The position numbers and the translations under genes are program-made. A stretch of 64,000 nucleotides of DNA from Galbibacter sp038433465. GTDB lineage: Bacteria > Bacteroidota > Bacteroidia > Flavobacteriales > Flavobacteriaceae. Location: the NCBI RefSeq assembly GCF_038433465.1, contig NZ_JAESVF010000001.1, positions 496,001-560,000 of the forward strand. Reading direction: 5' to 3'. Position 1 is the first letter of the stretch, and the number at the start of each line of letters is the position of its first letter. A model generated the notes under the pieces. It did no database searches. It saw only the letters and a program-made list of their open reading frames with translations, and was not told the origin of the DNA. Of this stretch, positions 17,169-25,603 are shown piece after piece.

Positions 17169-18371
17169 ATGGAGAAAAATAGTCAAAAACTGTATGTCAA
17201 CAATGCGGATACTAAATCTACGATATATGATAAAACCTATAAGTATCTCTTTAATAAATATGACATTTATTACAATGAGATTTCGCATGATTTTCAAATC
17301 TCTATTAAACACAAAAATACCTGGCAATACTTAAATATTAACTCATTACTAATTGAATTATCTAAGGCAGATATTGATATAAGTTCACACAAATTAGAAA
17401 TATTCTTGAAATCTAACATGATTCCAAAGCAAAACCCAATTGCGAACTACTTTAATTCGTTACCAAAATGGGATGGTGTAGATTATATCAATAAACTTAC
17501 ATCATATGTTCCAACATATGAAAATGAGATATTTTACTATCATTTTAAAAAATGGTTAGTCAGAACCGTTAGATGCGCGTTAGAGCCAAGTTATTTTAAT
17601 AAACAAGCTTTTATTATTAGTCATAAAGGACAAAGTTCTGGAAAAACAACATGGTGCAGATTTATTTGTCCACCAATTCTTGCTGAGTATATGGCAGAAG
17701 ATATTAATAATGACAAAGATGCCAGAATTCAACTTTGCAAAAACTTCCTTTATAATTTAGATGAACTTGCTGTGCTATCTAAAAAAGAAGTAAATGCTTT
17801 AAAGTCCTTCTTTTCGAAAACTTTCATAAATGAGAGGCTTCCGTACGACCGCAAGAACACTAATCTACCTAGAATATGCTCTTTTATAGGCTCCACTAAT
17901 ATGACAACTTTTTTAAATGACGAAACTGGCTCTGTGAGATGGCTATGCTTTGAACTCGTTGACACTATCGATTTTTCATATTCAAAAGATATAAATATCG
18001 ATAATGTATGGTCTCAAGCTTATTATTTAGCATATCATAGTCCAAACTTTAATCCTGAATTAACTATAAACGACATTAAAGAAAATGAAGAACGGAATAA
18101 AAAGTATACATCACTTACCACAGAACAAGAGCTAATCGCTAAGTATTTTACAAAGTCGGATGACATGGTAGATTTTATGACTGCTTCTGATGTAGAAATT
18201 AAACTATCTCCATTAAATATGCGAATTAATAAAGTCAATATTGGCAAGGCATTATCTGGATATAACTATCAACGCGTAAAAGATCCAAAAACTGGTGTTT
18301 ATGGATACCTGGCTAAACCAAAATTTAAAAATTCGCCATGGGAGATTGAATTACCTAACATAATTAATTAA
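17169..18371 (+). CDS. VapE-type helicase/ATPase of the mobile element
   Basis: A 400-aa protein with the virulence-associated E (VapE) domain found in phage satellites and Bacteroidota mobile elements. It has Walker A GQSSGKTTW near residue 155, Walker B-like FLYNLDELAVL, and the conserved arginine region around ETGSVRWLCFELV. Together with the primase downstream it probably starts replication of the excised element. I use the ATG at 17169; a TTG two codons upstream is a poorer choice. Confidence 0.82.
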   Translation: MEKNSQKLYVNNADTKSTIYDKTYKYLFNKYDIYYNEISHDFQISIKHKNTWQYLNINSLLIELSKADIDISSHKLEIFLKSNMIPKQNPIANYFNSLPKWDGVDYINKLTSYVPTYENEIFYYHFKKWLVRTVRCALEPSYFNKQAFIISHKGQSSGKTTWCRFICPPILAEYMAEDINNDKDARIQLCKNFLYNLDELAVLSKKEVNALKSFFSKTFINERLPYDRKNTNLPRICSFIGSTNMTTFLNDETGSVRWLCFELVDTIDFSYSKDINIDNVWSQAYYLAYHSPNFNPELTINDIKENEERNKKYTSLTTEQELIAKYFTKSDDMVDFMTASDVEIKLSPLNMRINKVNIGKALSGYNYQRVKDPKTGVYGYLAKPKFKNSPWEIELPNIIN

Positions 18372-18377
18372 AAACAA

Positions 18378-18488
18378 CTTACCCAAGTTACCAGAACTCT
18401 CTAATCACCTACTATTACTGAGAAAATTTATGGTAAGATGATTTTGATTCATCTTACCTTACTTACCAGAATGGGTAACTTGGGTAAG
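18378..18488. repeat. Nested GGTAAG inverted repeats between helicase and primase genes
   Basis: CTTACCCAAGTTACC at 18378-18392 is the exact reverse complement of GGTAACTTGGGTAAG at 18474-18488. Between them GGTAAGATGA / TCATCTTACC (18432-18441 and 18449-18458) form a 10-bp stem with a 7-nt loop, and further GGTAAG units follow near 18538-18551. This arrangement suits a replication origin or an operator for the element's HTH protein. Confidence 0.55.
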
Positions 18489-18577
18489 ATGATTTTTCAA
18501 CCTACCGAAGCATCAAACCCTTATATAGAGCGGCTTTGGTAAGATGGTAAGTGAAAATCACAAAAAACAGAATAATC

Positions 18578-19435
18578 ATGAAAAGAAAAATAATATCATG
18601 CCATACTGCAAAAACAATTAGCTGTCTAGAAACATTATATTCACTTGGCTACACACCTAAAAAAGAGATCGGAAATAACGTATGGTTTTTAAGTCCTTTT
18701 AGAGAAGAAAAAGAAGCATCTTTTAAAGTAAACTTGAAACTAAATAGATGGTACGATCATGGAGCAGGAATTGGCGGAAATGTAATTGATTTAATTGTGA
18801 AATTAAAGCGATGTACAGTCGGAGAAGCTTTAGCACATTTAAGTAACACAAATATTTCTTTTTCTTTTCAACAGCCTACTATTTCAAATAAGGTTGAAAA
18901 CAAAATTGTAATTGAAAAAGAAATAAGAATTCAGCATCCTGCTTTAATTCAATATTTATCGAATAGGAATATCAAATTATCCGTTGCAAATGAATTCTGT
19001 AAACAAATTCACTATTCATTTAACAGTAAAAATTACTTCGCAATTGGATTGAAAAATAATAGCGGTGGTTATGAACTTAGAAACAAAATTTATAAAAACA
19101 GCTCTTCACCAAAAGACATAACGCTAATTAAAAACCAAAATAAAAACTTGGTTATCTGTGAAGGAATGTTCGATTTACTCACATACAATTGTTACAAAAA
19201 AAACGCGATCTCAAATGCTGATTTATTGATTTTAAACTCAATCTCTTTTATTGAAAAAGCAGAGAAATACATTCAAAATTACCACTGTATTGAATTGTAT
19301 TTAGATAGAGATTCAGCAGGAAAAAAAGCAACTCATTCACTATTAAATCTAAGTTCTAAATGTATTGATATGTCTTTACTATATAACGGATATAATGACC
19401 TAAATGAATGGTGGATGTCTAAATTTAAAAAATGA
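18578..19435 (+). CDS. DNA primase with zinc-finger-like and TOPRIM domains
   Basis: A 285-aa primase of the mobile-element type. The N-terminal part has the CHC2-like fold signature FLSPFREEKEASFKVN followed by WYDHGAGIGGNVIDLI. The C-terminal part is TOPRIM with CEGMFDLL (acidic residue) and LYLDRDSAGKKA (DxDxxG). A GTG 27 bp upstream is in frame; I prefer the ATG at 18578 (MKRKIISCHTAK) because it places the start just before the domain. It follows the VapE-like gene across a repeat-rich 206-bp gap. Confidence 0.82.
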   Translation: MKRKIISCHTAKTISCLETLYSLGYTPKKEIGNNVWFLSPFREEKEASFKVNLKLNRWYDHGAGIGGNVIDLIVKLKRCTVGEALAHLSNTNISFSFQQPTISNKVENKIVIEKEIRIQHPALIQYLSNRNIKLSVANEFCKQIHYSFNSKNYFAIGLKNNSGGYELRNKIYKNSSSPKDITLIKNQNKNLVICEGMFDLLTYNCYKKNAISNADLLILNSISFIEKAEKYIQNYHCIELYLDRDSAGKKATHSLLNLSSKCIDMSLLYNGYNDLNEWWMSKFKK

Positions 19436-19451
19436 CAATGGGTAGGTATTT

Positions 19452-19480
19452 CGAGATGTGTCATTGTCATGACAATCTCG
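19452..19480 (+). other. Candidate origin of transfer (oriT) palindrome
   Basis: A perfect 14-bp palindrome ATTGTCATGACAAT (19463-19476) is nested inside CGAGAT / ATCTCG (19452-19457 and 19475-19480). It lies 38 bp before the MobC-like gene, where oriT normally sits in mobilizable elements. The nick site is not identifiable by eye. Confidence 0.45.
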
Positions 19481-19517
19481 CTTTTTCTCCCCATGGTCGC
19501 AAAAGGTTTTAGAAAAT

Positions 19518-19814
19518 ATGAAAAAAGAATTTATACAATTTAGATGTTCTTTATATGAGAAGAAAATACTCAAAATAAAAGCTAAAAGCGCAGGCTTAAC
19601 ACTCAGTGAATTTTTATTAAAATCTGCAACTAATGCGAAAATTATTGAACGTCTAACAGATGAACAAATTACGATGTATCAAACACTCACAAAATTTCAT
19701 AACAACTTTATCGCCATAAGTAATTTGTTTAATAAAAAGGATCCAAAATTAGCATCTGAAGTTAAGCTACTTGCTAATCAAATTAAATCACATTTATCAA
19801 ACTTTAAAAAATGA
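19518..19814 (+). CDS. MobC-like relaxosome accessory protein
   Basis: A 98-aa protein with a ribbon-helix-helix N-terminus (EFIQFRCSLYEKKILKIKAK, then AGLTLSEFLLKSA) and a helical tail, as in MobC proteins that bind oriT next to the relaxase. It overlaps the relaxase gene by 4 bp (ATGA), so the two are translationally coupled. Confidence 0.8.
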   Translation: MKKEFIQFRCSLYEKKILKIKAKSAGLTLSEFLLKSATNAKIIERLTDEQITMYQTLTKFHNNFIAISNLFNKKDPKLASEVKLLANQIKSHLSNFKK

Positions 19815-20671
19815 TTGGTAAAGGAAAATCCATAGCACATACACAAGCTTCAATGCTATATGGATGGAATGAAGAAAAAGGAGCTGACATTGTATACAGA
19901 CAACACCTTGTTGGAGTAAATCCAAATGAATTAACGAAAGAGTTCAAACTCATTCAACAACTAAATGAAAAATGCCACAAAAACACTTTGAGTTTTGTAA
20001 TAAGTCCAACTATTGAAGATGGAACAAATATTTCTACAAATCAATTAAGGGAAATTACCAGGCAATTTATAAAAAAAATGAAGTTAGAAAGTAGACAAGG
20101 TATCGCTTTTGTACATAGAGATAAAGCCCACACTCATATTCATTTATACGTTAATCGAATTGATTTTAGAGGAAAGGCTTATAAAGATAATTTCATTGGA
20201 AAAAAAAGTCAATTAGCAGCTGCAAATACAGCTAAAACACTTGGGTTTAAAACTGTGAAAGATATTCAACTTGAAAAGCTTGAGCCGCTTAAAAACATTC
20301 AAGCTGATATTAAAAAAATCCATGAACACGTAATTTTTAAATACAAACCCAAATCTTTCGATCAGTATATCAACCGCATGGCAAACTATGGAGTTAAAGT
20401 TATTCCAAGTATTAACAAATCAAATCAACTTCAAGGTTTCCGTTTTAGTTATAAAAACATCAACCTTAAAGGGAGTGAAGTTCATCGGTCTATGTCGGGT
20501 GGGAAAATTGCAATCTCTATCTCTAATAATTCAAATAGTTTTTTGAAGAAAGGTGAAAAGAGTATACAACTGCTTGGAAAAGTTCTGCAATTAAACCCCA
20601 ACATCATTCAAAGCATTATACTCAACTCCGCTAGTAAAGTTTTAAAAAAGACAATTGAAAACAATTTATAA
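19811..20671 (+). CDS. Relaxase/mobilization nuclease (MobP-type)
   Basis: A 286-aa relaxase that nicks oriT and stays bound to the DNA 5' end during transfer. The metal-binding histidine block is HRDKAHTHIHLYVNR (His102, His107, His109, His111). A candidate catalytic Tyr lies in the N-terminal ASMLYGWNEEKG. It lacks the coupling protein and transfer apparatus that a self-transmissible element would carry, so a helper is needed. Confidence 0.86.
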   Translation: MIGKGKSIAHTQASMLYGWNEEKGADIVYRQHLVGVNPNELTKEFKLIQQLNEKCHKNTLSFVISPTIEDGTNISTNQLREITRQFIKKMKLESRQGIAFVHRDKAHTHIHLYVNRIDFRGKAYKDNFIGKKSQLAAANTAKTLGFKTVKDIQLEKLEPLKNIQADIKKIHEHVIFKYKPKSFDQYINRMANYGVKVIPSINKSNQLQGFRFSYKNINLKGSEVHRSMSGGKIAISISNNSNSFLKKGEKSIQLLGKVLQLNPNIIQSIILNSASKVLKKTIENNL

Positions 20672-20673
20672 TT

Positions 20674-21123
20674 ATGAAAAAAATAGAACAAATTACAGAA
20701 TTACTGATCGAAGAAATAGCTGATTTTAAGAAATCAGTAGATAAACTTGAATCAATCAATAACATATCTAAAAGTACAAAATTGAAAGTTGATTTCACGC
20801 ATTTAAATAGCTACATGAACAATCAATTCAATAATATATTATCAAATATTAAAGTACAAAATGAAAAAATTGCATCTCTAGAAAGCGCTCAGAAAGCACA
20901 TAAAATTATCCCAAAATCTTATATCTGGCTCTACAGTATTTCAATTCTTATTTGCATCAGTACTGTTGCTCATGCTGTATATTATTTCAAACAAACACCT
21001 ACTATTCAACAAAATGCCTACGAAAAAGGGAGAAACGAAGTAATTACACATTTCTCAAAATTTATAAACCATAAACCTAAAATTAAAGAAGAATATGAAA
21101 AATGGATCGATCAAGAACACTGA
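20674..21123 (+). CDS. Mobilization-associated membrane protein
   Basis: A 149-aa protein starting 2 bp after the relaxase stop. About 90 residues of predicted coiled coil precede one membrane helix (IWLYSISILICISTVAHAVYYF) and a short C-terminal tail. I do not recognise the family. Small coiled-coil membrane proteins in this position are common in Bacteroidota mobilization modules, which suggests a role in presenting the relaxosome to a helper system. Confidence 0.65.
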   Translation: MKKIEQITELLIEEIADFKKSVDKLESINNISKSTKLKVDFTHLNSYMNNQFNNILSNIKVQNEKIASLESAQKAHKIIPKSYIWLYSISILICISTVAHAVYYFKQTPTIQQNAYEKGRNEVITHFSKFINHKPKIKEEYEKWIDQEH

Positions 21124-22072
21124 GTTTAGTGTATCAGATGAATGTACAACCCAAGAAAGAGATATCATATCTAGATATTGGGAGCTAGACAATACAGTTT
21201 TTGTAAACAAACCATCTATAATTGCAAAGGAGTTCAATTTTAAAACATACCAAATTCCTGCTATTGCTGCAAAGCATGCAATTATGAAATTATATTTCGA
21301 TTGCAAGAGCTGCCATAATGAGGACGTAATTGAAGTAAAATCACAAGTTGCGTATTTAAGGAATATTAAAAAAAAACATAATTGCAAATCGTGTGAAGAA
21401 GAAATTAAGGTAAACGAGAGAATTCGAAGAGAAAGAATACAAAAACTTCGTTATGAAACTGAATTAAAACATAAAGAACTTCTAACAGAAGAAATCAATA
21501 AAACGCTTGAAAAAGGTATTATAAATGAGTCTTGGAAACTCTTGGATAATGAGCAGTTTAATTTTCTTCTAAAAATTTGTATGATTAATAATCGTAACAA
21601 AATTTTTTCCCAAGTGTTTAATGATGATTTCAATAGAGGCTGGCAAATTACTAATTCTCTTGAAAAATTAAACTTAGTATATATTGAGCGTAAAAGAGAC
21701 AAAAGTGTTAAAGATTTTCACTTTTCTGAAGAACTCCTTCCTATTTTACAAAACAACCATTTAAATTATGAACCTACAGTTGAAAATGAAAAACGATTTG
21801 AATGGGATAGACTTAGCATGAGGCTAAAAAAAAACTATAGCACTAATGAGTTTGACCCTTTATATAGTGGTATAGCTACTTTCAAAGAAGATGTTGTTTT
21901 AAAGGCATATACTAAACACGTATATAGTGTTTGGCCTAAGGAAAATGGTAATATTTGGATTTCTATTACTCCAATTGAAGATATTGTTACAGTAACTAAT
22001 GAACCTATTGAAAATGAACCTAGACACATTCAAGAAATTATAAAAAGTATGTTTAAAAACCCTCTTAATTAA
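21095..22072 (+). CDS. Zinc-ribbon-containing protein of unknown function
   Basis: A 325-aa protein that overlaps the preceding gene by 29 bp. Two CxxC pairs, FDCKSCHNED and HNCKSCEEEI, about 30 residues apart, suggest a zinc ribbon. A charged helical region follows (RIRRERIQKLRYETELKHK), then a domain that I cannot assign. Overlap and orientation place it in the mobilization operon. The N-terminal half may bind DNA. Confidence 0.65.
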   Translation: MKNGSIKNTEFSVSDECTTQERDIISRYWELDNTVFVNKPSIIAKEFNFKTYQIPAIAAKHAIMKLYFDCKSCHNEDVIEVKSQVAYLRNIKKKHNCKSCEEEIKVNERIRRERIQKLRYETELKHKELLTEEINKTLEKGIINESWKLLDNEQFNFLLKICMINNRNKIFSQVFNDDFNRGWQITNSLEKLNLVYIERKRDKSVKDFHFSEELLPILQNNHLNYEPTVENEKRFEWDRLSMRLKKNYSTNEFDPLYSGIATFKEDVVLKAYTKHVYSVWPKENGNIWISITPIEDIVTVTNEPIENEPRHIQEIIKSMFKNPLN

Positions 22073-22091
22073 TTGTATATCAGAACAACAT

Positions 22092-22691
22092 CTAAAACAA
22101 TGTTGGCTGAATAAAGTCTAAAGGATTGGTAGAAAAATCTGCTCTAGGATTTAGTTTGCTGTTTTCCAACCAATCCTTTAATTCGATATCTGTTTTAAGC
22201 GCTACGGGCATCCTAAGTTTTGAGTTATGTATTTCTCTCATAACACCCATTGCTTCTGTAGTAAGTATTGTATATGACTTATTATTTTCAAACTCCGAAT
22301 ACAATCCAGCAAAAGCAAATAACTCATCATTAAACCCAATTTCATACTTTATTTTTTGACTACCTCTATGTTGCCATTCATAAAAGCCATCAACCAAAAT
22401 AATACATCTGTTTTCAAGGCTATCTTTAAAGGCGGGCTTTTCATTAATGGTTTCTAACCTAGCATTTAACGTGTAGGTTTTATTCCAATCATTATTTGCC
22501 CATTCTGGCACTAAACCCCATTGTACCATCTCGATAGTATCTACATCTTGTCGGGTAATTATTGGAGTTTTTGGAAAGTTAAACCCGTTATAGTGTCGCG
22601 TTGGAGAAAATTCTTGCTCATTTTTAAATTTAGCTTTAAACCTTTTCTCTACTTGTTGCGCCTTTTTACTTTGTTTACTATGAAAACACAT
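22092..22691 (-). CDS. SOS response-associated peptidase (SRAP/HMCES/YedK family)
   Basis: A 199-aa protein that cross-links to abasic sites in single-stranded DNA through its N-terminal Cys2 (MCFHSKQSKK). Other family residues are in YNGFNFPKTPIITR, MVQWGLVPEWA, NARLETINEKPAFKDS, the RCIILVDGFYEWQ block and the MPVAL loop. It overlaps the UmuD-like gene by 1 bp and closes an SOS-type operon. Its stop faces the mobilization operon. Confidence 0.92.
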   Translation of the reverse strand: MCFHSKQSKKAQQVEKRFKAKFKNEQEFSPTRHYNGFNFPKTPIITRQDVDTIEMVQWGLVPEWANNDWNKTYTLNARLETINEKPAFKDSLENRCIILVDGFYEWQHRGSQKIKYEIGFNDELFAFAGLYSEFENNKSYTILTTEAMGVMREIHNSKLRMPVALKTDIELKDWLENSKLNPRADFSTNPLDFIQPTLF

Positions 22692-23140
22692 TACAAATCT
22701 CTAATTAAATGTTTTACAATCCCCAAACATATCAGTGTATCATCTTCTTGAATCGGCATGTTTTGAAACTCTTCGTTATCAGCAATCAATGTTTTAGAAT
22801 TTTTATCAAACCTCTTCACTGTAAAATCTGTATGGTTGACCGAAACTATTGCAATACTATCGTCTATTAATGGTTTGTCGGATTTCACAATTAATATATC
22901 TCCAATTTGAAGTGTTGGAAACATTGAATTTCCTACTACTTTTATTAAATATGTAGCTTCTGGATTTTGTAAATACTTTTCATCTAAACTTAAAGGCACT
23001 TCTTTAAAATCTTCCGCAGGACTAGGAAAGCCAGCCTGAACACCTTCTTCGTAATACTTTACATATACTTTTTGATCTTCTATTCTGAAAGGAAGATTGA
23101 TAAGCTCTTTACTGAATTTTGGCAAATTAATTATCTTCAT
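22691..23140 (-). CDS. umuD: UmuD/LexA-type autoproteolytic protein
   Basis: A 149-aa S24 peptidase-fold protein. Self-cleavage at Ala36-Gly37 (VQAGFPSPAED) would release the active form. The catalytic dyad is Ser72 in VVGNSMFPTLQIGD and Lys109 in FTVKRF. There is no DNA-binding HTH ahead of the cleavage site, so it is UmuD-like rather than LexA. It lies downstream of umuC with an ATGA overlap, the reverse of the usual umuD-umuC order. Confidence 0.9.
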   Translation of the reverse strand: MKIINLPKFSKELINLPFRIEDQKVYVKYYEEGVQAGFPSPAEDFKEVPLSLDEKYLQNPEATYLIKVVGNSMFPTLQIGDILIVKSDKPLIDDSIAIVSVNHTDFTVKRFDKNSKTLIADNEEFQNMPIQEDDTLICLGIVKHLIRDL

Positions 23141-24390
23141 TGTACTTCTAATAATTCATTCCAGTCGGTGGTGTATTTTTTAGATAAATTTTCTTGTCGC
23201 ATTACCCATGTTTTGGAAATGTTCTGACTCGCTAACTTAACTTTCTTTCTGTCTAATTTACTATTTATCCGATCAATAGTTTGCATTAAACTTTTGTGCT
23301 TCGGGTTTTCTTGGTAAAATAAACTCTGCTGAATAGTATTTTCTGGAACAATCCCCATTACAATTACCCCTGCTTTTTTAAAAGCATAACCTTGCTTGTA
23401 GATCGCTTCTAATGCTTTAATTGCATAGCTACTCAACGTAATATCAGAGTTGCTTGCATAAGGTAATTTAACTACAATATTTTTACTGTACTGTGCTTGT
23501 TCCTTTTTATGCCCATTAGTATGAATAAACACCATAATTGCATTACAAGCAGACTGTTGTTTTCTTAACTTTTCTGCACAACTACTCGCAAAGGTGCTTA
23601 CACGTTCTTTTAAAGTAGGGAGCTCTTTTATATTGTTAGCAAAACTTCGAGTTGTGGCAATGTTCTTTTTACTTTTAACTTCCTCTAACTGTAATACACA
23701 CTTCCCTTCTAATTCGTGTTTTAATCTTAAACCTACAACCGAAAAATGCTTTCTTACATAATCATCTGGTAATTGTGTATATTGGTATGCATTGCAAACT
23801 CCTATAGCTTGAAGCTTTTTAGAAATTCGTCTGCCTATCCCCCAAACATCCTCTATTTTAGTCCATTTTAAAGCTTTAATTCTTTTCTCTTCAGTATCAA
23901 TACTATAAACTCCATTCGTACGATCTGAAAACTTCTTAGCTATTTTATTGGCTATTTTAGATAATGCTTTTGTAGGTGCAAATCCAATACTAATTGGAAT
24001 TTGAGTGAATTGCTTTACTTTATTTTTTATTTGTAAACCATATGCCTGTAAATCCCAATTATCAAACCCTTTAAACTGTAGAAATGCTTCATCAATTGAA
24101 TATACTTCAATGTCTGGCGTGTATCCACTTAAAATGTTCATGACGCGCTGACTCATATCACCATATAAGGCATAGTTGGAAGAAAACACTGCTATATTAT
24201 ATTGCTTAAAGACCTCGTTATATTTAAAGGCTACTGCACCCATTGGCACATGAACTTTTGCCTCATTACTCCTTGCAATAACACAGCCATCGTTATTAGA
24301 AAGTACTACAATAGGCTTTCCGTTTAACGTTGGATTAAATGCACGCTCACAGGAAGCGTAAAAATTATTACAATCAATTAAAGCATACAT
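23137..24390 (-). CDS. umuC: Y-family DNA polymerase UmuC
   Basis: A 417-aa translesion polymerase. Catalytic-site motifs are ALIDCNNFYASCERAF (first Asp), EVYSIDEAFLQF (SIDE) and the helix-hairpin-helix VWGIGRRISKKLQAIG. The C-terminal little-finger region and the QQSLF stretch, which may bind the beta clamp, are present. It heads the umuC-umuD-SRAP operon. Carriage on a mobile element suggests inducible mutagenesis that travels with it. Confidence 0.93.
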   Translation of the reverse strand: MYALIDCNNFYASCERAFNPTLNGKPIVVLSNNDGCVIARSNEAKVHVPMGAVAFKYNEVFKQYNIAVFSSNYALYGDMSQRVMNILSGYTPDIEVYSIDEAFLQFKGFDNWDLQAYGLQIKNKVKQFTQIPISIGFAPTKALSKIANKIAKKFSDRTNGVYSIDTEEKRIKALKWTKIEDVWGIGRRISKKLQAIGVCNAYQYTQLPDDYVRKHFSVVGLRLKHELEGKCVLQLEEVKSKKNIATTRSFANNIKELPTLKERVSTFASSCAEKLRKQQSACNAIMVFIHTNGHKKEQAQYSKNIVVKLPYASNSDITLSSYAIKALEAIYKQGYAFKKAGVIVMGIVPENTIQQSLFYQENPKHKSLMQTIDRINSKLDRKKVKLASQNISKTWVMRQENLSKKYTTDWNELLEVQ

Positions 24391-24410
24391 GGACTAAAAA
24401 TATAGAGTAA

Positions 24411-24418
24411 CAAAATTA
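24411..24418 (-). promoter_or_regulatory. -7 box of the umuC-umuD operon
   Basis: Minus strand TAATTTTG fits TAnnTTTG and lies 21 bp before the umuC start. Just upstream GTAATA occurs twice with a 10-bp period (24421 and 24431, plus strand), a possible repressor site. Confidence 0.4.
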
Positions 24419-24502
24419 AAGTAATACTGTGTAATAATTTGATTGTTTAATAAAATCTCAAAATAAAGTTTCTTAACTATTGTTGCACTTTAGCTTTATT
24501 GC

Positions 24503-24588
24503 ACTCAAAAACATCAATATTCCACTTTTGCACCCGATATTTTCCACTTCTAAACTCAAAAACATCAATATTCCACTTTTGCACCCGA
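24503..24588. repeat. 35-bp direct repeat, two copies 51 bp apart
   Basis: Copies at 24503-24537 and 24554-24588 are identical and each ends with CCACTTTTGCACCCGA. They lie in the 271-bp gap between the divergent umuC and metallophosphoesterase genes. The function is unknown. The core CCACTTT(T)GC also occurs in the tandem repeats at 36141-36216 near the other end of the cargo. Confidence 0.7.
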
Positions 24589-24661
24589 ACTAATTTATTA
24601 GTAAATAACTCATTATAAATAAAATCGATTTATATTGACCCCGAAAAATAAAAGAGCACAA

Positions 24662-25414
24662 ATGAAAATTCAATATTGTTCCGACATACATTATGAAATG
24701 ACTTATAATGCTTTATGGATGATGGATAATCCATTAATTCCTGTTGGAGATATTTTGATTATAGCAGGTGATGTTTTTTATTTAAATGAAGATTACAAAA
24801 ACCTCCCTTTATTTAAAACATTATCAAATAATTTTCGCCAAACATATATTGTACCTGGAAACCATGAATACTATGGAACGTATGATGCCTATGTAAGTGA
24901 ACGAAAAATAAATGTAGATCTACTTAGTAACGTAAAGCTCATACATAATGACGTAGTTTATGAAAATGATGTGAAATTCATTTTTTCAACTATGTGGTCA
25001 AAAATAGAAAACAACAAAGAAGCAATAAAAAAGGGACTTCGGGACTTTGCATATATAAAATACCAAGAGAAACCATTTACTATTGATGCCTATAATCATT
25101 TACACAACAAATGCTTTGAATTTATAGAGAAAGAGGTTGAAGAAGATATTAAAAAAGTTGTTGTAACACACCACCTCCCTAGTGTGCTGTGCAATGCTCC
25201 TGAACATAAAGACAGCAAATACAATGATGCTTTTTGTGTTGACAAAACAGACTTTATAGCTAATTCTAATATCGATTACTGGATTTATGGACATAACCAT
25301 AGAGTGTTACCTGAAATTGAAGTCAACGGTACAAAAGTTGTTTCAAACCAACTTGGTTATGTGTATTACAACGAACATACAAACTTCAAAAGGGATAAGT
25401 ATTTTGAGTTGTAG
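24662..25414 (+). CDS. Calcineurin-like metallophosphoesterase
   Basis: A 250-aa phosphoesterase with the two-metal core. Blocks in order are YCSDIHYE (DxH), IIAGDVFYL (GDxx), PGNHEYYG (GNHE), VVTHHLPS (H) and WIYGHNHRV (GHxH). There is no signal peptide. I start at the ATG at 24662 (MKIQYCSDIH), since an upstream TTG would add nine residues of repeat-derived sequence. It stands alone 189 bp ahead of hsdM and may be part of the defence cargo. The substrate is unknown. Confidence 0.86.
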   Translation: MKIQYCSDIHYEMTYNALWMMDNPLIPVGDILIIAGDVFYLNEDYKNLPLFKTLSNNFRQTYIVPGNHEYYGTYDAYVSERKINVDLLSNVKLIHNDVVYENDVKFIFSTMWSKIENNKEAIKKGLRDFAYIKYQEKPFTIDAYNHLHNKCFEFIEKEVEEDIKKVVVTHHLPSVLCNAPEHKDSKYNDAFCVDKTDFIANSNIDYWIYGHNHRVLPEIEVNGTKVVSNQLGYVYYNEHTNFKRDKYFEL

Positions 25415-25603
25415 CTTTATACCTCTTTATTATTTTACAACAATACCTTCAAAAGTAGATCATGGTTAATGGTTTTGGTTACACATTTATATAACTATAG
25501 ATGTATATAATTGAGGAATTCCTTATTTGCATTTAGTTGCTATTGTTTATATTTACTGTTTACTTATCAGTTTTACAAAATTCTATTAAATAGCAAAATA
25601 TAA

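Noticed and set aside
22521..22751. 76-aa plus-strand frame across the SRAP/UmuD junction
   Set aside because: Antisense shadow of two well-supported genes.
24503..24588. Possible short CRISPR or att pair
   Set aside because: Only two copies with a 16-bp interval, no cas genes and no gene-end repeat. Kept only as an unexplained direct repeat.
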